From Alitta virens (lineage: Eukaryota; Annelida; Polychaeta; Phyllodocida; Nereididae): 64,000 nucleotides of DNA. This document shows, one piece after another, positions 26,401 through 39,100 of the stretch. Position numbers and translations under genes: made by a program. The notes beneath the pieces were generated by a model. It saw nothing but the letters and a program-made list of their open reading frames with translations, was not told where the DNA came from and did no database searches. Positions within the stretch are counted from its first letter, which is position 1. Each line of letters starts with the position of its first letter. Where the stretch lies: assembly GCA_932294295.1 (NCBI GenBank), contig OW028573.1, positions 63,155,829 through 63,219,828 on the forward strand, written 5' to 3'.

Positions 26401-28890
26401 CTTATTTCAAAAGGACACACGGGTAGCATTAATGTCTTGTTTAACAAATAGAAGTCATAATTTTGTCTCAAACATGTGTCAAAGAAGACAATGCAATAAA
26501 TCGTCATGTCAAGGCTGTTCGGTGGGATTATCAATGCCCATGCACCATTCATGTTAATTAAGGCCAACTGGCTGCCAAGGACATGGAATGAGATATAACT
26601 CACCAATCAAACATTACATGGTATTATGAAAGGCTGATCCGTTGCTGTGATATCGCCTGAATACTGATGGGGGCCCTATGATGAAGTGTGTTGCTGAAAT
26701 AACGGATTATGCGTACTATATAGGCACTGTGTATCTTTATTAGTGTACATGGCCAAATGTGCATGGTTTTTATCCAAACGCATGGAAAACGCACGTGGCA
26801 CAGTTGGCCATGTACCAAACACGTGTTTATGCTGATTAGAGGAAAATATTATTGTTTTTGGTATATTTTTAGAGACTCACGGGTAATGTATGTAATAATT
26901 TTACATTTTAAAAGCGTATCATGCATGCAGAATTTACTCTCAATTGTTAGGCGTCTTTTAAAATATCGAGATTAATGCCTCAATAACGATTGGTCTGCGA
27001 AGACAAATTGTGTGATCTCAATGGTGAGGTGGTTCTCAAATTAGGTGGTTCTAAAAAAGGGTTTGAAATATCAATCTATGAGTTGTTACAAAGCACTACA
27101 ATATAAAAGGAACCCAATACCTACATTTTATTTAGGGGCAATAAAGACTTATGGAACCCTACAGGAAATTTAACCAACTTTTTGGCTTTTCTACTTGAAA
27201 TCTGCTGAGCAATTTTCCCATCCAGTTTTTTCACCGACCTCCTAGACATCAAATGTTCTGACATCAAAATAAAATGACATTTCGCTTTGCTCTTTGAACG
27301 CTCTACTCCATCGCTGAAGATATTTGAAAAGTTGAAAGAAGAGTGTGGGAAAAGATCAATATTTGGAATTGGCGGAAGGAGGATAGCACCTTAAGTTCTT
27401 GGAGTACACTTTGATTAATTTACTGCCTTGTGTTGGTCCTGTGATCGTGAAGTGACTGAAAGAGCATACGGTGGTATATCTAGGTTGGTAAAATCAGGGT
27501 AGTCGTGAGATACCAATTCCTATACAAGTACCCAACACAGAAGAATAAATATCAAACCAAAGGATTTGGAATAATGGCATTTCCTCCATTAGCCTTTCAA
27601 AACAAGATCAGAGAGATGATATGGGTGTAAATACTTGTTACTAAGTTGTTAGACAGTTGGCTAAATGTTCTTCAACGATCCCACGCAAAGCCAATGATTC
27701 AGGAACATTTAGTTGCATGTGATCTGAAGTCCAGAACTTTGTAACTTTTTTTTATCTGTACTGTACATCTGACTGTGCCAAAAAAGAGCATTGAAAGGAA
27801 AATGTTTCCTCCACTGTAAAATGTCTGTGTTGTAGCACCCAACTAACCTGTTGTTTATCACCTTTGCATGCATCTCCATATACAGATCTTGTGGTAAAGC
27901 AGTGCACTTGAAAACAAATAAACATCACATGTAACACCGCAATAGATTGGACTTCAATGCGGAGATGCGCAATATTATTTTTTTGTTCTGTCGATGGATA
28001 GAGCACGGCAGTGTCAAATTAAATGCCGGAAAATATTATGCTCTAAGACGATGTTAAGATTGTATGGCAGAGAAAATGTCAATCCATTTTGCTTGGACTC
28101 GGAACACCTGCTACATTCAGGTTAAAAAGCTCCGAAAATAAACTCAATTCTCCTCCTTTGCCAACAAAACACCATCCCTCCACCATACAAATATCGTGCA
28201 GGAGATAAAGATAAGTGTGCTCCTGTCGGGCCTCTATATACATCTAAATCTGTGGCATCAGAAGAAAGGACTTGACAAAGGAGTATGGATGAACAGCATA
28301 CATAAATAAGCCTGTTTCTGAGGCTTGAGCAACATGAAACAAATCTCTGGTGTCGACCACGTTTTAACAGCCAAAGAAATACACCGGGCGTTGGTTTTCT
28401 ACGCTACAGTCATGATGATCTAATCAGCCATATATTTGAGGGCAAATTCATCCTGAGGGGCAGCAGTGAAGTACTTCAGTAGCCCCCTGAATCTAACCTC
28501 GGTCAGCCCCAATGCATTTTTCATCACAGCAGATCGCTTTTATGTTTGTATCGGCCGTGGAATTTGTGGAGATTTTTTTCTGCCTCCTATCTAATGGCTG
28601 GAGTGTTTCTGCAGCTCTTCTCCAGTGCACTAGAGACTTTTCCATTAAGCTCAAATCTAAAATCCCCTGTCCTAAATCTATTCCTCTCCAAAATGCTGTC
28701 ATCCTTGATTTAATGTTAGATAATTATTGGTAATGCGGTTTATATGTTCTGTGAGTAAATCTCTCTTCGAAACAGCACTTGAAAAAGCCTTTTTTTTTTT
28801 TGCGTAGTGAAGAACCATTTTCCTCTGGCATATTAGGACAGTTTTGTATCTTACATGTTCAGTAAAACAGAGTCCCACTTGAATAGCTAT
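20471..28890 (-). other. Intron 1, part 4: no gene seen
   Basis: Starts with a CAG tract at 20561-20576. GC-balanced to about 22.5 kb, with a purine-rich GGGAGAGACA repeat near 24960-25010, then AT-rich from about 25.2 kb. Open frames up to 120 codons show no domain. Confidence 0.65.
20561..20576. repeat. CAG triplet tract
   Basis: Five CAG units in intron 1. Confidence 0.9.
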
Positions 28891-29197
28891 TTTGCCACCT
28901 CAGAATTAAGTCCACCTGTTTTGGCCACCTCAGAATTAAGTCCACCTGTTTTGACCACCTCAGAATGAAGTCCACCTGTTTTGACCACCTCAGAATGAAG
29001 TCCACCTGTTTTAAACAACTCAAAATAAAGTCCACCTGTTTTGGCCACCTCAGAATTAAGTCCACCTGTTTTGACCACCTCAGAATAAAGTCCACCTGTT
29101 TTGACCACCTCAGAATGAAGTCCACCTGTTTTGACCACCTCAGAATGAAGTCCACCTGTTTTAAACAACTCAAAATAAAGTCCACCTGTTTTGGCCA
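28891..29197. repeat. 30-bp minisatellite, ten units
   Basis: Ten head-to-tail 30-bp units plus a 7-bp partial unit. Each unit ends in AAGTCCACCTGTT; variants differ at the start (TTGGCC, TTGACC, TTAAAC) and at one internal base. Variant order shows a higher-order pattern: a GG-type unit, two or three GA-type units, then an AAAC-type unit, given twice. Because 30 is divisible by 3 the array stays open in several frames (10-residue peptide repeats on both strands). This is a property of the repeat, not evidence for a gene. Confidence 0.95.
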
Positions 29198-32100
29198 AAT
29201 GTTTCTGAATTCTGAGATCGGAGTAACACACCAGTATATAACTGGAATTTGGAACAACATTACTATCAAAACAACCTCTTCAGCACGGCCATGCATCTAA
29301 TTTTGGCAAATGTGGTGTTAATATATCACTATTTACACTGCATTTAGCAACATGAATATGCTGTAAAACAGTTATTTATAGCTTGATATCTACCCATTTA
29401 TTTGATTGACCTACTTCTATCTAAGTAAGTGAGATCACCCGTGACCTACTTGCCCTTAGTTGGCAGCCGGACAGGACTTAGTCATGCAACGAGTCGTTTC
29501 TTCACCCGCCATTAAACGGAGTTAGAGAAAACTGCATTTAAATGTTACTGAATAATTAATCAATGGTTTAGGGTTATAGTGTACTTTGGACTAGGGCCTT
29601 TCGGTGTTTTTAAATGTATAACTGAAGGCTGTGATTGTGAAGGACAGATGAATTATTCAACTGCATTTAGAGTACTAAACGTGCTTGTAGTATAACCTGA
29701 AAGAAGCTATCTTTAAATAACTGATACTGGTCCTATTACATATTCACACAGCACTAAAATTGATGCCTATGTTTTGTTTTTGTTTTTTGGTTGTTGTTTT
29801 GTTTTCTCAAACTTGTTGAAATGATAATTTTAAATTATTAATTGCTATTTTTCCCATTATGTAATGTAAGTTATTTCTCAGTGACTCAGGCAAAATACTG
29901 TCACATGTCAAATCAAGGAAACTTTAAGTTCAATGCTTCAGAAAGGTGTTTTTATCAATAAGAAAGTTTTTGTCTGACTTCTTTCTGACATTTCTGTCCA
30001 CGTCGTTCTTCAGCAAGTTTGTATGAAATATATATGAGTGAAAAACATGCATCATGAATCCGGCTATTGTATTTTTTCTTTTCATTATGAATGAATATAA
30101 TATATAAAGTAAAACGGATAGCAGAATCAATTAAATTAGTTTCAGATATTACCTAAATAAAACTGCTCATCTAAAAACATTACAAACTACCAACAAGCTT
30201 ATTTGCTATGCCTATTTATCTATGTTAAGCCACAGTAACAAGGGCCATAAACTTAATTTTTGTTGGGTCTCCAGTGGGCCGTCTTGTAATATTTAAAAGT
30301 AATAAACTCTGATATCCTGATCCATCAACTTTCATCTGGCATATGTAGTTACAAGGCCAGGCAAAGCAAATGTACCCATCCATCCATCTTTCAAGATTTC
30401 CTCAAGGAGTTCAGCGCCCCTTACGTGACAGATTTTCCAGAGGCTGCACTGCTAATTAAGTTCATGAGAGCAAATATTGAAAACTATTCGCATTGGTTTC
30501 AATGTCACGAGATTTATATAAATTGTGTTTCAAGATGGGGATTAAGCCCGGAAGGCTGCGTTTGGCAGTCTTTTAAACATCGCGATTAGCCTAAAGCATC
30601 TCAAGAAGTTGAGGTGAAAACTGAGTTGGCCAACAGGTGAGTTCAGCAAATGGACTGGCGTCAATTTAAATATCCTTTGAAATCCAGTAATTTTGATCAC
30701 TGTTTTTTGGAAAGATCCTGTGTTCAATGAACTGATAATAACCTGCGTGTCATGTATTGAAACTGCCAGGTAGCATGCAACTCCCTGTTTAATTCCCTTC
30801 GTTGTCAGAAAACACTGAACTAGTGCACTGGATTAACTCACAAACGTTTGACAATTAAGGAGCATTAAATATCCCCAAGTTAACGACCATATAATTTATA
30901 TTCACAAGACAAAGAGGAGTGTTTACTTTATCCATGGGAAGCTATCAAATTGAAATTCATCTAATAATTTTACAGATTAACAGGTGAAAATTTTGCACTA
31001 ATAATCTGCAGCAGCCAGGCTGATGCAAGCAATGGGGAAACAAATGATAATTTTTAGCTAAAAATTAAAGAAAACGTGATGATTTTGCTTGAATGAGAAA
31101 ACGTTGCTGTCAATTAATTAGGACCGACATTGAGGGACTTGTTTGATAACTCGGAGCAGCAGCACCTGCATCCTGGATGCGGCTGCTGATGCTGGGGTGC
31201 AGATTCCATTGTTCTGCAGTATTGTCCCTTTTTTTTTGTTTCTCTCTTCTTATTTCTGCTTCTTCTCATGGCCACTGTCTTTTTATGGATTCAGCAGGCC
31301 TTGCCTGGCAGCTTAGTGTATGGAGGAGATTGTGGTCTTTGAACTGGGCATTGATATGTAAGGCCTTCGTGGGTCTGCTAAGACTCTGCTTTTCGTTTGC
31401 CTGATGGCTTTTCGCATGCAACCCTAGTGAGCTGTGCTCTCTTGCACCTAAGTCATCCTCATTTGGACCCGATAGCGAGTGTGGCCACTTTGAAAGAGGC
31501 AGCTTTGAGCAGGTTAATCAATTGTCTGACCTCACACTGATCCCCAAATCACGCAATTTAATCGAAGATAGAAAGTGCGGCAATATGCATCCCCAGTAAT
31601 AATTAAAAGGCGGTGATGTCTTGCACTCATTGACTCAATGACAGTAAATCGTTGCACTCAACAGCTAGGCTAGGACAGGTGAAAGCTACCAAGTCTGCAT
31701 AGTTGATAAGCCTACACTAACCGGGTCATAATAACCCAGGCTCAAGTCTTGCCATGGCATTTAATTGATTTTTGCTGGTTGACTTGCTCCATGCTGCCTC
31801 GAAAGATCAAGATTATTTGATATTATTAAACAGAATTTGTTATTCTCATCACTCATACTGTCACCAGACTCAAAAAGGGATTTTTTGTTTCAGGGATTCA
31901 GTCTCAATCACTGTTGAAGTCTTTTGAAATTTAGACGCTAATTACCATCGATCCATAATCAAATTCACAGTTTGATATTAATTCAATGGAGCCTAGCCAT
32001 TTCACATTGAAATTCAAGCTCCTGTGCTGTTCCAAGCAGGCACATGAATCAATTTTCATGATTAACAACTTCATAACTGTATCGCTGCTGGCGAAACCAC

Positions 32101-35100
32101 AACGAAATAGTGCAGGTGAAAGCGGAGCTCCTAGTTGGTGCTATGAAATTGTAGTTGTGTGGTCCACCATACCAATTCACTTCATATCATTTCAACTTTA
32201 TGCAACCAACACGATGTTCTCGTGACAACAGCAACTTGGGAAGCTGACAAAGGTTTAGTTTTCATCCGTTTCAATCAGCAGAGATGATGGATGGAGGCAG
32301 GTGATCCATGCTGTTGATGAGGGCATGGTCTGCATCCTGATCGAGATGGAGTTGGAATTCTTTTTAATTGCAAAGATGGCGCTCACCTGATGCACAAATA
32401 CTGTTACACGATCATGTCATTAAGACAAATATCGTTACGCAATCTCTTCCCCAGAGGGCTTTCGTAAATTGGAAATCCCCCGTCATCCAATAAGGGTAGC
32501 TTGGAAAATATGGCTGCTACTTTGGATAAAGATGGTAGCCTGCCCAGTTCTCCTCTTTGCTAATTGGCTGCACTACTTAATGGCATGAAGCACATGAGTC
32601 ATTGTTGATATACGTTCATTGTACAGGAGTAGAATTCCAAATACATCGATTGGGTCCTTGGCACGTTCGGCGTTCATTCAAGCATCATGTTGGGTTGGCC
32701 ATCGATTTCAATAGAGCCACCTAGCACCTCATCTCAAAGGGGAGAGCCAGAATTGATAGGCCTGCACACAAGACATACACAACTGTGATATTTTGATGTA
32801 TCAATTATTAATGTGCCATGACCCAAGACCCTTACCATGCAGTTAATCAAGGACTTGGGTCAGAACAGGTGGCATTTCATCATTTGGGCCACTATTAAAA
32901 CTATCAGTTCATCGTAAATAATGATGCTATAGGCTTATTCCTTTCAGCTGAATGGGAGCATTGCATGTGCCCTTCCTGTGTCGAAGCTGGTATTCAGGAA
33001 GGCACACTTAGTGCAAAACTCTATCAGACCTGAGTTTACAGGAAAACACCATGTTCTTCAGAAGAACGTTGCGTGCACACCGGCCCATCTGTGCTTACTA
33101 AAGTTTCCAGCGTCACAAAAATAATCAGGGTGTGTGGACAGTTTTAAAAGAGATTTTCGAAAAAGAAATCCATTGTGCAAATGCTTCATGTACACAAACA
33201 TTGTGACAAATGGTTTGGAGGACCAACACCTGCATAGAAGCACTTTCTTCCGTTCCTTTAAAGACATCATATCCATAGCCACACACAAAGTAAAAACTAA
33301 AAGCACCCCCAGCAAGAAATAAAATCGCCTGAACATGCACAGGGTGTACGTACGGATCTGGCAGACATTAATCAAGCTTAAGTTTGCTCTGTCTTTGAGC
33401 CCCGGGCAATGCCAGCCACAAAATTGCTGAGTTGAAATAAAAGACCATCCGTGGCTTGAATAAAGTGACGTAGCAGCAATCACATAGATGACATTTGGAA
33501 AAACCAACAGCGCTGATGAAAATGCTCTTATATTTATTGGATTTCTATTAGAAAGCGCAAATGGTGTTCATAATTCATGATATTGCGAGCATCGATTTGC
33601 TGCAAGGAGGACTATGTGCACTACATCATTCATGGAAGGGGGTCGAACTTATGGACTGAGAAAATAGAAGAGACCTCTGACATGGCCATTGATCGTTTCT
33701 CCTCAGACCCCTGCAGCTCAGCTCGATGTTATTTGTTTCATGTCTGCTCTAGGAATCTTATTTCCCTCCTTGCTATATTTGACAACCATATGCAGACTTC
33801 TAGGCTATGTCAAACCAATGCATCGGGTAACTACATCACTTTTACTATCAAAGGCCAGACGGAGCTAATATAACAGCGGCCTCAACTCTCGCCATGTAGC
33901 CTGGAAATGTCTGATTTCAGATGCATCTAACTGCTCGTATTCTTTGTTCATGTAAATATTAATGAAATCTCATCCAGCATATTTGTAATCTGGTGTTTGC
34001 GGAAAAAGGAATTACACCCAGAGGTCGATTAAAGAGAACTCTCTGAGCAAAGATACAACAATGATACAAGTTACTTCAAAGTTCATGAGGCAACATTATC
34101 TAAGTTCAGAAGGTGCACACCATGATACCAGGTCTAGCTAAGCGAATTGCTATTTCTGTATTCTTTCAATAAAACTAACAGGTGAGTGAAAGGTCTGTTC
34201 CATCATGTGCCACCCACAGATACTTTTTCCGCTGTTTAAACACAGGTCCTGCCTTGTCATACTGTTTGAGGATGCAGTGTAAAATTTCATTACGGCACAC
34301 ATGGCATGTAATAGGATAACCCCTCTACAATTTCATATTGAGGGAGTAAAAACTCAGTACTTTCTTCTCTTTTAATTATTAGCAATTAGAAAGGACGCGT
34401 TTCAGTCAGGCATAGAGGAGCCTTTTGCACTTGGAATAAAACAGGTTTCTTTTCGTTTTTCTTTGGCTTTTCTCTGCTTGTCTTCCTGACTACATTTGTT
34501 AGCAATTCTGTAGTTTCGGGGTAGACTAGAGCAGTGTGATTTGTAGCTCATTTTATGGTCTGGCAGGATTGAAATTAAATTCTCTGCAAACTAGCCCAGA
34601 GCATTAGAGACACAATGGCAGTTAAGCCAGAGCTATTTCCAAGTACATACACCCTAGCGAGTCGCAAGAAAGATTTTTTCCCTCGAGTCTAGTACAGTCG
34701 TAAGTTTTGGTTTTGGCTCAAGCCTCTGTAAAGGCCTACAGAAGCGTACCAGAAGAAAGGATTGTACAAAGAAAAGCACAGGGGGTACTACAAGGGGACT
34801 GATGGCTGGTCTTACATGACGAGGTGTGACATGGGAGCAAGATGCTGGCAATGAGAGGGCAAGAAACAGAGGCCAAAAGAAAGGGAGAGTAGTGATTAGA
34901 GTGATGCATGGTCCCTTGGTAAGGCAGCACCTTGCTCCCAAGGAAATCACGACAAAGAGCAATTGGGACTTTACCCAAGCAGAAGCCACTGGCTTTCTAC
35001 CTAAGATAACTGACACCGCCTTGCAAATGGCCCCACAGGTAAAACGAATTTAATGTGTGACTGACTCCCCTTGCTTGATCGACTCCGGTATTAGCATGTG

Positions 35101-35536
35101 TTGGCCTTGCCTATATCACGTTACCAGCACTACCTGCTGGGCTGGGGCTTTGTACAACTCAGCATGCAGGTTTCTGAATATATAATCAATACAACTTGCA
35201 TGAACACACAAGATGACGTTATGTCTCGGACTCCTGCAGTAGGTGTGGTACAGATTCCAGAAACAGCAGTAATTTTTTTAATGCCAAAGTTACCGTCTGT
35301 AAACAAACACTATTGACAGACCCAACATAAAATGACATTTGCTGGTGCTAGACAAACAAGTTAGTGTCAAAGAGAATTCTATATTGGTTTTAAAGGAACT
35401 CGTTTAATGCCTGATGGACTTATGAATAATACAAGGACATACCCAGCGGCTGTTTTTGGCCATAGATGGCAACATTATTCATAGAAAGTGATTCTAGCCG
35501 AGCAGATGGATATATATGAAGGGAATGGTCACTTAC
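29198..35536 (-). other. Intron 1, part 5 (5' end): no gene seen
   Basis: AT-rich sequence leading up to the exon 1 donor. It holds short GCTGCTG-type runs near 31155-31195 and a consensus CAG|GTGAGT on the opposite strand at about 34179-34187 with no matching exon. Nothing else can be supported. Confidence 0.65.
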
Positions 35537-35618
35537 CTGACCCTGCATGAGCGAAAGAAGTGAAGCAAGCCAGCCACAGCAGAAACAGCACGTCGATATG
35601 TCTGCCTTGCTCCCACAT
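35537..35618 (-). CDS. Exon 1 (signal peptide) of SUEL-CUB-sushi-like secreted or membrane protein
   Basis: First coding exon, 82 nt: 27 codons plus one base of a split codon. It encodes a textbook signal peptide: a short polar start (MWEQGRHID), a hydrophobic core (VLFLLWLACFTSFA) and a small-residue cleavage site (AHA, then GS). An in-frame TGA lies 18 nt upstream of the ATG and there is no other in-frame ATG, so this start is well fixed; position -3 is A. The exon ends at a perfect CAG|GTAAGT donor in phase 1. The next exon (4053-4337) begins in phase 1, and the join creates a Gly codon leading straight into the lectin domain. The linkage is inferred from phase, signal peptide and splice quality; no transcript is available. 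The 31 kb separation is the main reason for caution. Confidence 0.77.
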
Positions 35619-36110
35619 GTTGCAAGCCACAAATCAAGTCAAGCACACTTTTGCTGCTGATAGTCTCCTTTGTGCAGTGTCCTCTCTTGCTGACCCTCCG
35701 ACAATTACAACATATTTGGGCGCCTCGCAATTTGGGGTGCAAAGGCGCTCTGCTCTATTGGAATTCAAGCCTGGTTGAGCCCTCAGTCCTTGCAGGCGGT
35801 TCAGCAGGCCTGTTTCAATGCACTGGCTTTCCGGGGTCACCCCCTTCCAATCGTGCTTTATGTCCTATAGGGGAATGCAGCAAGGCCTCGGTGGACCTCC
35901 GGCCAAGTGTTGTCCTTTGTAGCGCCCTTGGAAGTGTCTGGTGGACACAGTCCGACTTTCACATCCCAATCATTGTTGGTCCCAAGCGCTGCTTCCCGCT
36001 TCACGATAACGTCTCGCCCATACGAGATTAAGGCGTGAGATTACAAGTGCCGCCGCCGGCCAAAGTTTTCACGGCCCATGTAACAAACTGCAGTCACGTG
36101 ACCCGTGGAA
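35619..36110 (-). promoter_or_regulatory. 5' UTR and probable promoter region
   Basis: Sequence directly upstream of the start codon. It contains a CCAAT element in the gene's orientation (ATTGG on the plus strand at 35757-35761, about 140 bp upstream), a locally CpG-rich stretch at about 36000-36060, and the palindrome GTCACGTGAC at 36093-36102. No TATA box at a convincing position was found. The transcription start could lie here, or the ATG exon could be preceded by a distal 5' UTR exon. Confidence 0.4.
36093..36102. promoter_or_regulatory. Palindromic E-box GTCACGTGAC
   Basis: A perfect 10-bp palindrome of the USF/MiT-TFE (CLEAR-like) type, about 475 bp upstream of the start codon. The motif is seen directly; binding is inference. 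Confidence 0.4.
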
Positions 36111-39100
36111 GACCTGCTCTAGACTGCCCCAGGTCGGTCGGTTCTTCTTCCTGCAAACAGAAAATGACACCAGTAAGAAACTCACATCTGCAGTGCACCA
36201 GCGTCTATAGAGTGCTCTACAGTGCTTCTTGCAAATGAATTCACAGCCTTATAATTGGATTCGTTTCATTTAAAGCCTTTGGGGGACTGTACATTCAACC
36301 TGTGTGAGACGGCTGGGTATAGTAGACCCTCAGGTTGTATTGACAAGTGTTCGGGGACATTACAGCCCCTTGGAGTACCATTTAAATCAATATCCTGAAC
36401 GTCTTGTCCTTAGAAATCTGCAAATCATGCAAGCCGAGTGAGAAGAAGCTGCAAAACGGCTAAGTACAGTTAGACCTACAAGTGGTATTGACAAATAGTT
36501 CAGAGAACTGCCCAATTCATCTGACACGCTAGATTTTCTTGTACTCAGTCACTGTCAACAGCCGATAACTTGGCGTGTAAGGGTCAAGGAAGGCGGCGAA
36601 CGTTTCCTGATTGGCTTCATTTGACATTTATCACAGAGCCAAGGAGCGGAGTGGATATGAGTTATGGAAATGCGCACAAGGGCCTTGTATATTCTGCTAG
36701 AGCTATGTGCATATGGATTACACGTGGATGATGAGTGCTGGAATCTTGCTCTTCCATTACATAGCAGAGTGATGTTTTGCAAGCCTTTGAAGCAGGCCGG
36801 CTGGGACGGTCAGTTAAGACGAGATAGAGAAGCGATCAATGTGCCTGCCATCCTCCTCAAATACATCCCATCATGGCCTGCATCCGCAGCCCGCATCCCC
36901 AGGCATCTTTCTCCTCAACCCACCCTCCTCTGCCCACCGATCAATAGCCACTATGCAGCTTTTTCTGCTGGTTAATCTCATTGCTAACTATTAAACAGAA
37001 CCAAGGGCACACATACCGCATATTCAACAGCATGCCCTTGCTTGTGGCTTGTGTGTCCACCTGCTGTACGCTGCATGGCATGACCTCTGCTCCACATGTC
37101 ACTATCAGCGATTCCTTTTATAAATGACATTTGCGTGATGCATGTGGATAGGTAGATTTCACAGGAGGTCCCTGATGCCATTTATGTCAAGCGCTCGTTT
37201 CCTTATCTGCTGCGCCAATTGCACATTTAATGAGAGTGAGGTAAAGACGAGGAGCAAGCACGTCACCCTGAATTACTCCATCTCACGTCTCAGGCCCACT
37301 CCCCTTGTGTTTTATGCCTTGTTCCATGGGTGTGACGCCCAGGAATCCTCCTCATGTCTTTTTAAAGAAGTCAAGCAAATCCCCAACTTTCTTTGCTGCG
37401 TTTGCTTCACTCCTCAGGCAATCAGGGAGTCCTTGTTGTTGCGGTGGGGTCAGTGACAGATGTAGATAGGAGTCCTCCTTTATTGTGAAAACATGTAGAA
37501 TTCAAAGCACACCCTTGGCCCACCCCCAGCATGCACAATGAGCACTGCTGGATGGAAGTCTTTCATTACTGCCACTGATATATCCTCGCGCGGCAATTGG
37601 CCAATGGCAGAACGTTTATTGGATACAAGATCCTGTGTCAGTCAACGTCTTTAAGAATGGAAATACGGGGTCATCCTGGTTGACATGACGGATCCAATCT
37701 ATCGCCCAGGCTCACATCTGAGCAAGGTTTCCGGGTGAACCCCAGCCAAGAGACCGGTTCCCGCCAAACTCATTGCCTGCAGTGCTTTGTACCTCCTGTA
37801 TAAAGAAGTAACAAAGTATCGGCCCTAAAGCTCCTTCTGCTTTGCTGCTCTGCTCTTGGATGCAGATGATCAATATACATAGGCCAGGTCATGCTTAGCG
37901 CCATGCGGCCCTTCCTTACTTTCAGATGAACAGTTCAAAAGAATTTTCTATAAGGCAGACGAAAAACTTGACAGCCTCAAGCCACAGCCCGTTAGCATTG
38001 AATTTCCAGGCAACAGCATTGTAGTTGCAGCCACCCCATGCAGCCTGCCTGGCTAAATTGTACTCTCAATTAAACAGGGCTTTTCATCCCCACGGATCGC
38101 AGATGTCTGGCCGGTATTAATTTCCTAATTTCGAAGTTGATAGAATATTCATATATCTCATTTAAGCGTGCGATGATTGCCATAAAAAAGGCTTGGTGTG
38201 ATGGGGATCAATCAATCAAGGCTTCATTCATAATGCACGTGTCTTACATGTTATGTGTGACAAACAACTGGCTGTTAAACGCTAATGGAGTGGGAACAGG
38301 TCCATTCAAACCTCCTGATTATTGGATTAGGATTGGCCTTTTTCAGGCTAAGAACCCAGCAACCACCATGTCCTTAAAAATCTATTGAATAAGGCAGTTT
38401 CGGGAAGTTTTGCACAGCCAGGGCTTTGTACAGAGGCACCAAGTGGAGTTTAACATTGATTAATCACCGCTGTCCTGTCCCCTTACTTGGCCAAGACTCC
38501 ACTGACACAACACATAAGCCGAGCAAAGCATAGACACTGCTGACAAGGCATACTGCACGCGTCATAAGCCTTCTGGGCAACGCTAGCAAATCTCATTTCA
38601 ACGTTGACTATCCAGTCTTCTTAAAGCAAGCAGCCGTTTCCTGTGGCCTTACAGGACGCCTTCATACATTCAGCACACAACCAAATTAGAGGGTTGCGAC
38701 TGGCCACTTCCCACCCCGCTAGCAACTGCTGAAAAATAAATACGGCCTTCTCGAATGAGACTAAGACTGCTTCATATGGAAACCTTTATCCCAGTAGATC
38801 CTGCCTGTCAAGGGCCAGGATGTGAAGCTGACATCAGTCTGCAATTCATATCTTGATGGCAGCATGCCCACAGTAGTTTGCTGCCTGTGATTTATCCCCT
38901 CCCCTGATTCCCTCACTCTTCACGTTGGTATTTCACACACAAGCAAACCCCCCTCAGAAAAGGTTCAAAGACAAAACGTCGGGGGCACAAGGAGCTCACA
39001 ATCCGTCGCTTTTGGGGAAGGATTGATGTCGCTCGGCCCTATGACAGTAATGACGTAAATTTCTTTCAAGCACATGATTAAATGTCATAGAGACTAAGGA

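Noticed and set aside
28859..29300. Three overlapping open frames with 10-residue repeats
   Set aside because: They are by-products of the 30-bp minisatellite; unit length divisible by three keeps several frames open.
34147..34187. CTAAC branch-like site, CAG and GTGAGT on the plus strand
   Set aside because: A consensus-looking splice site with no matching exon or open frame on that strand.
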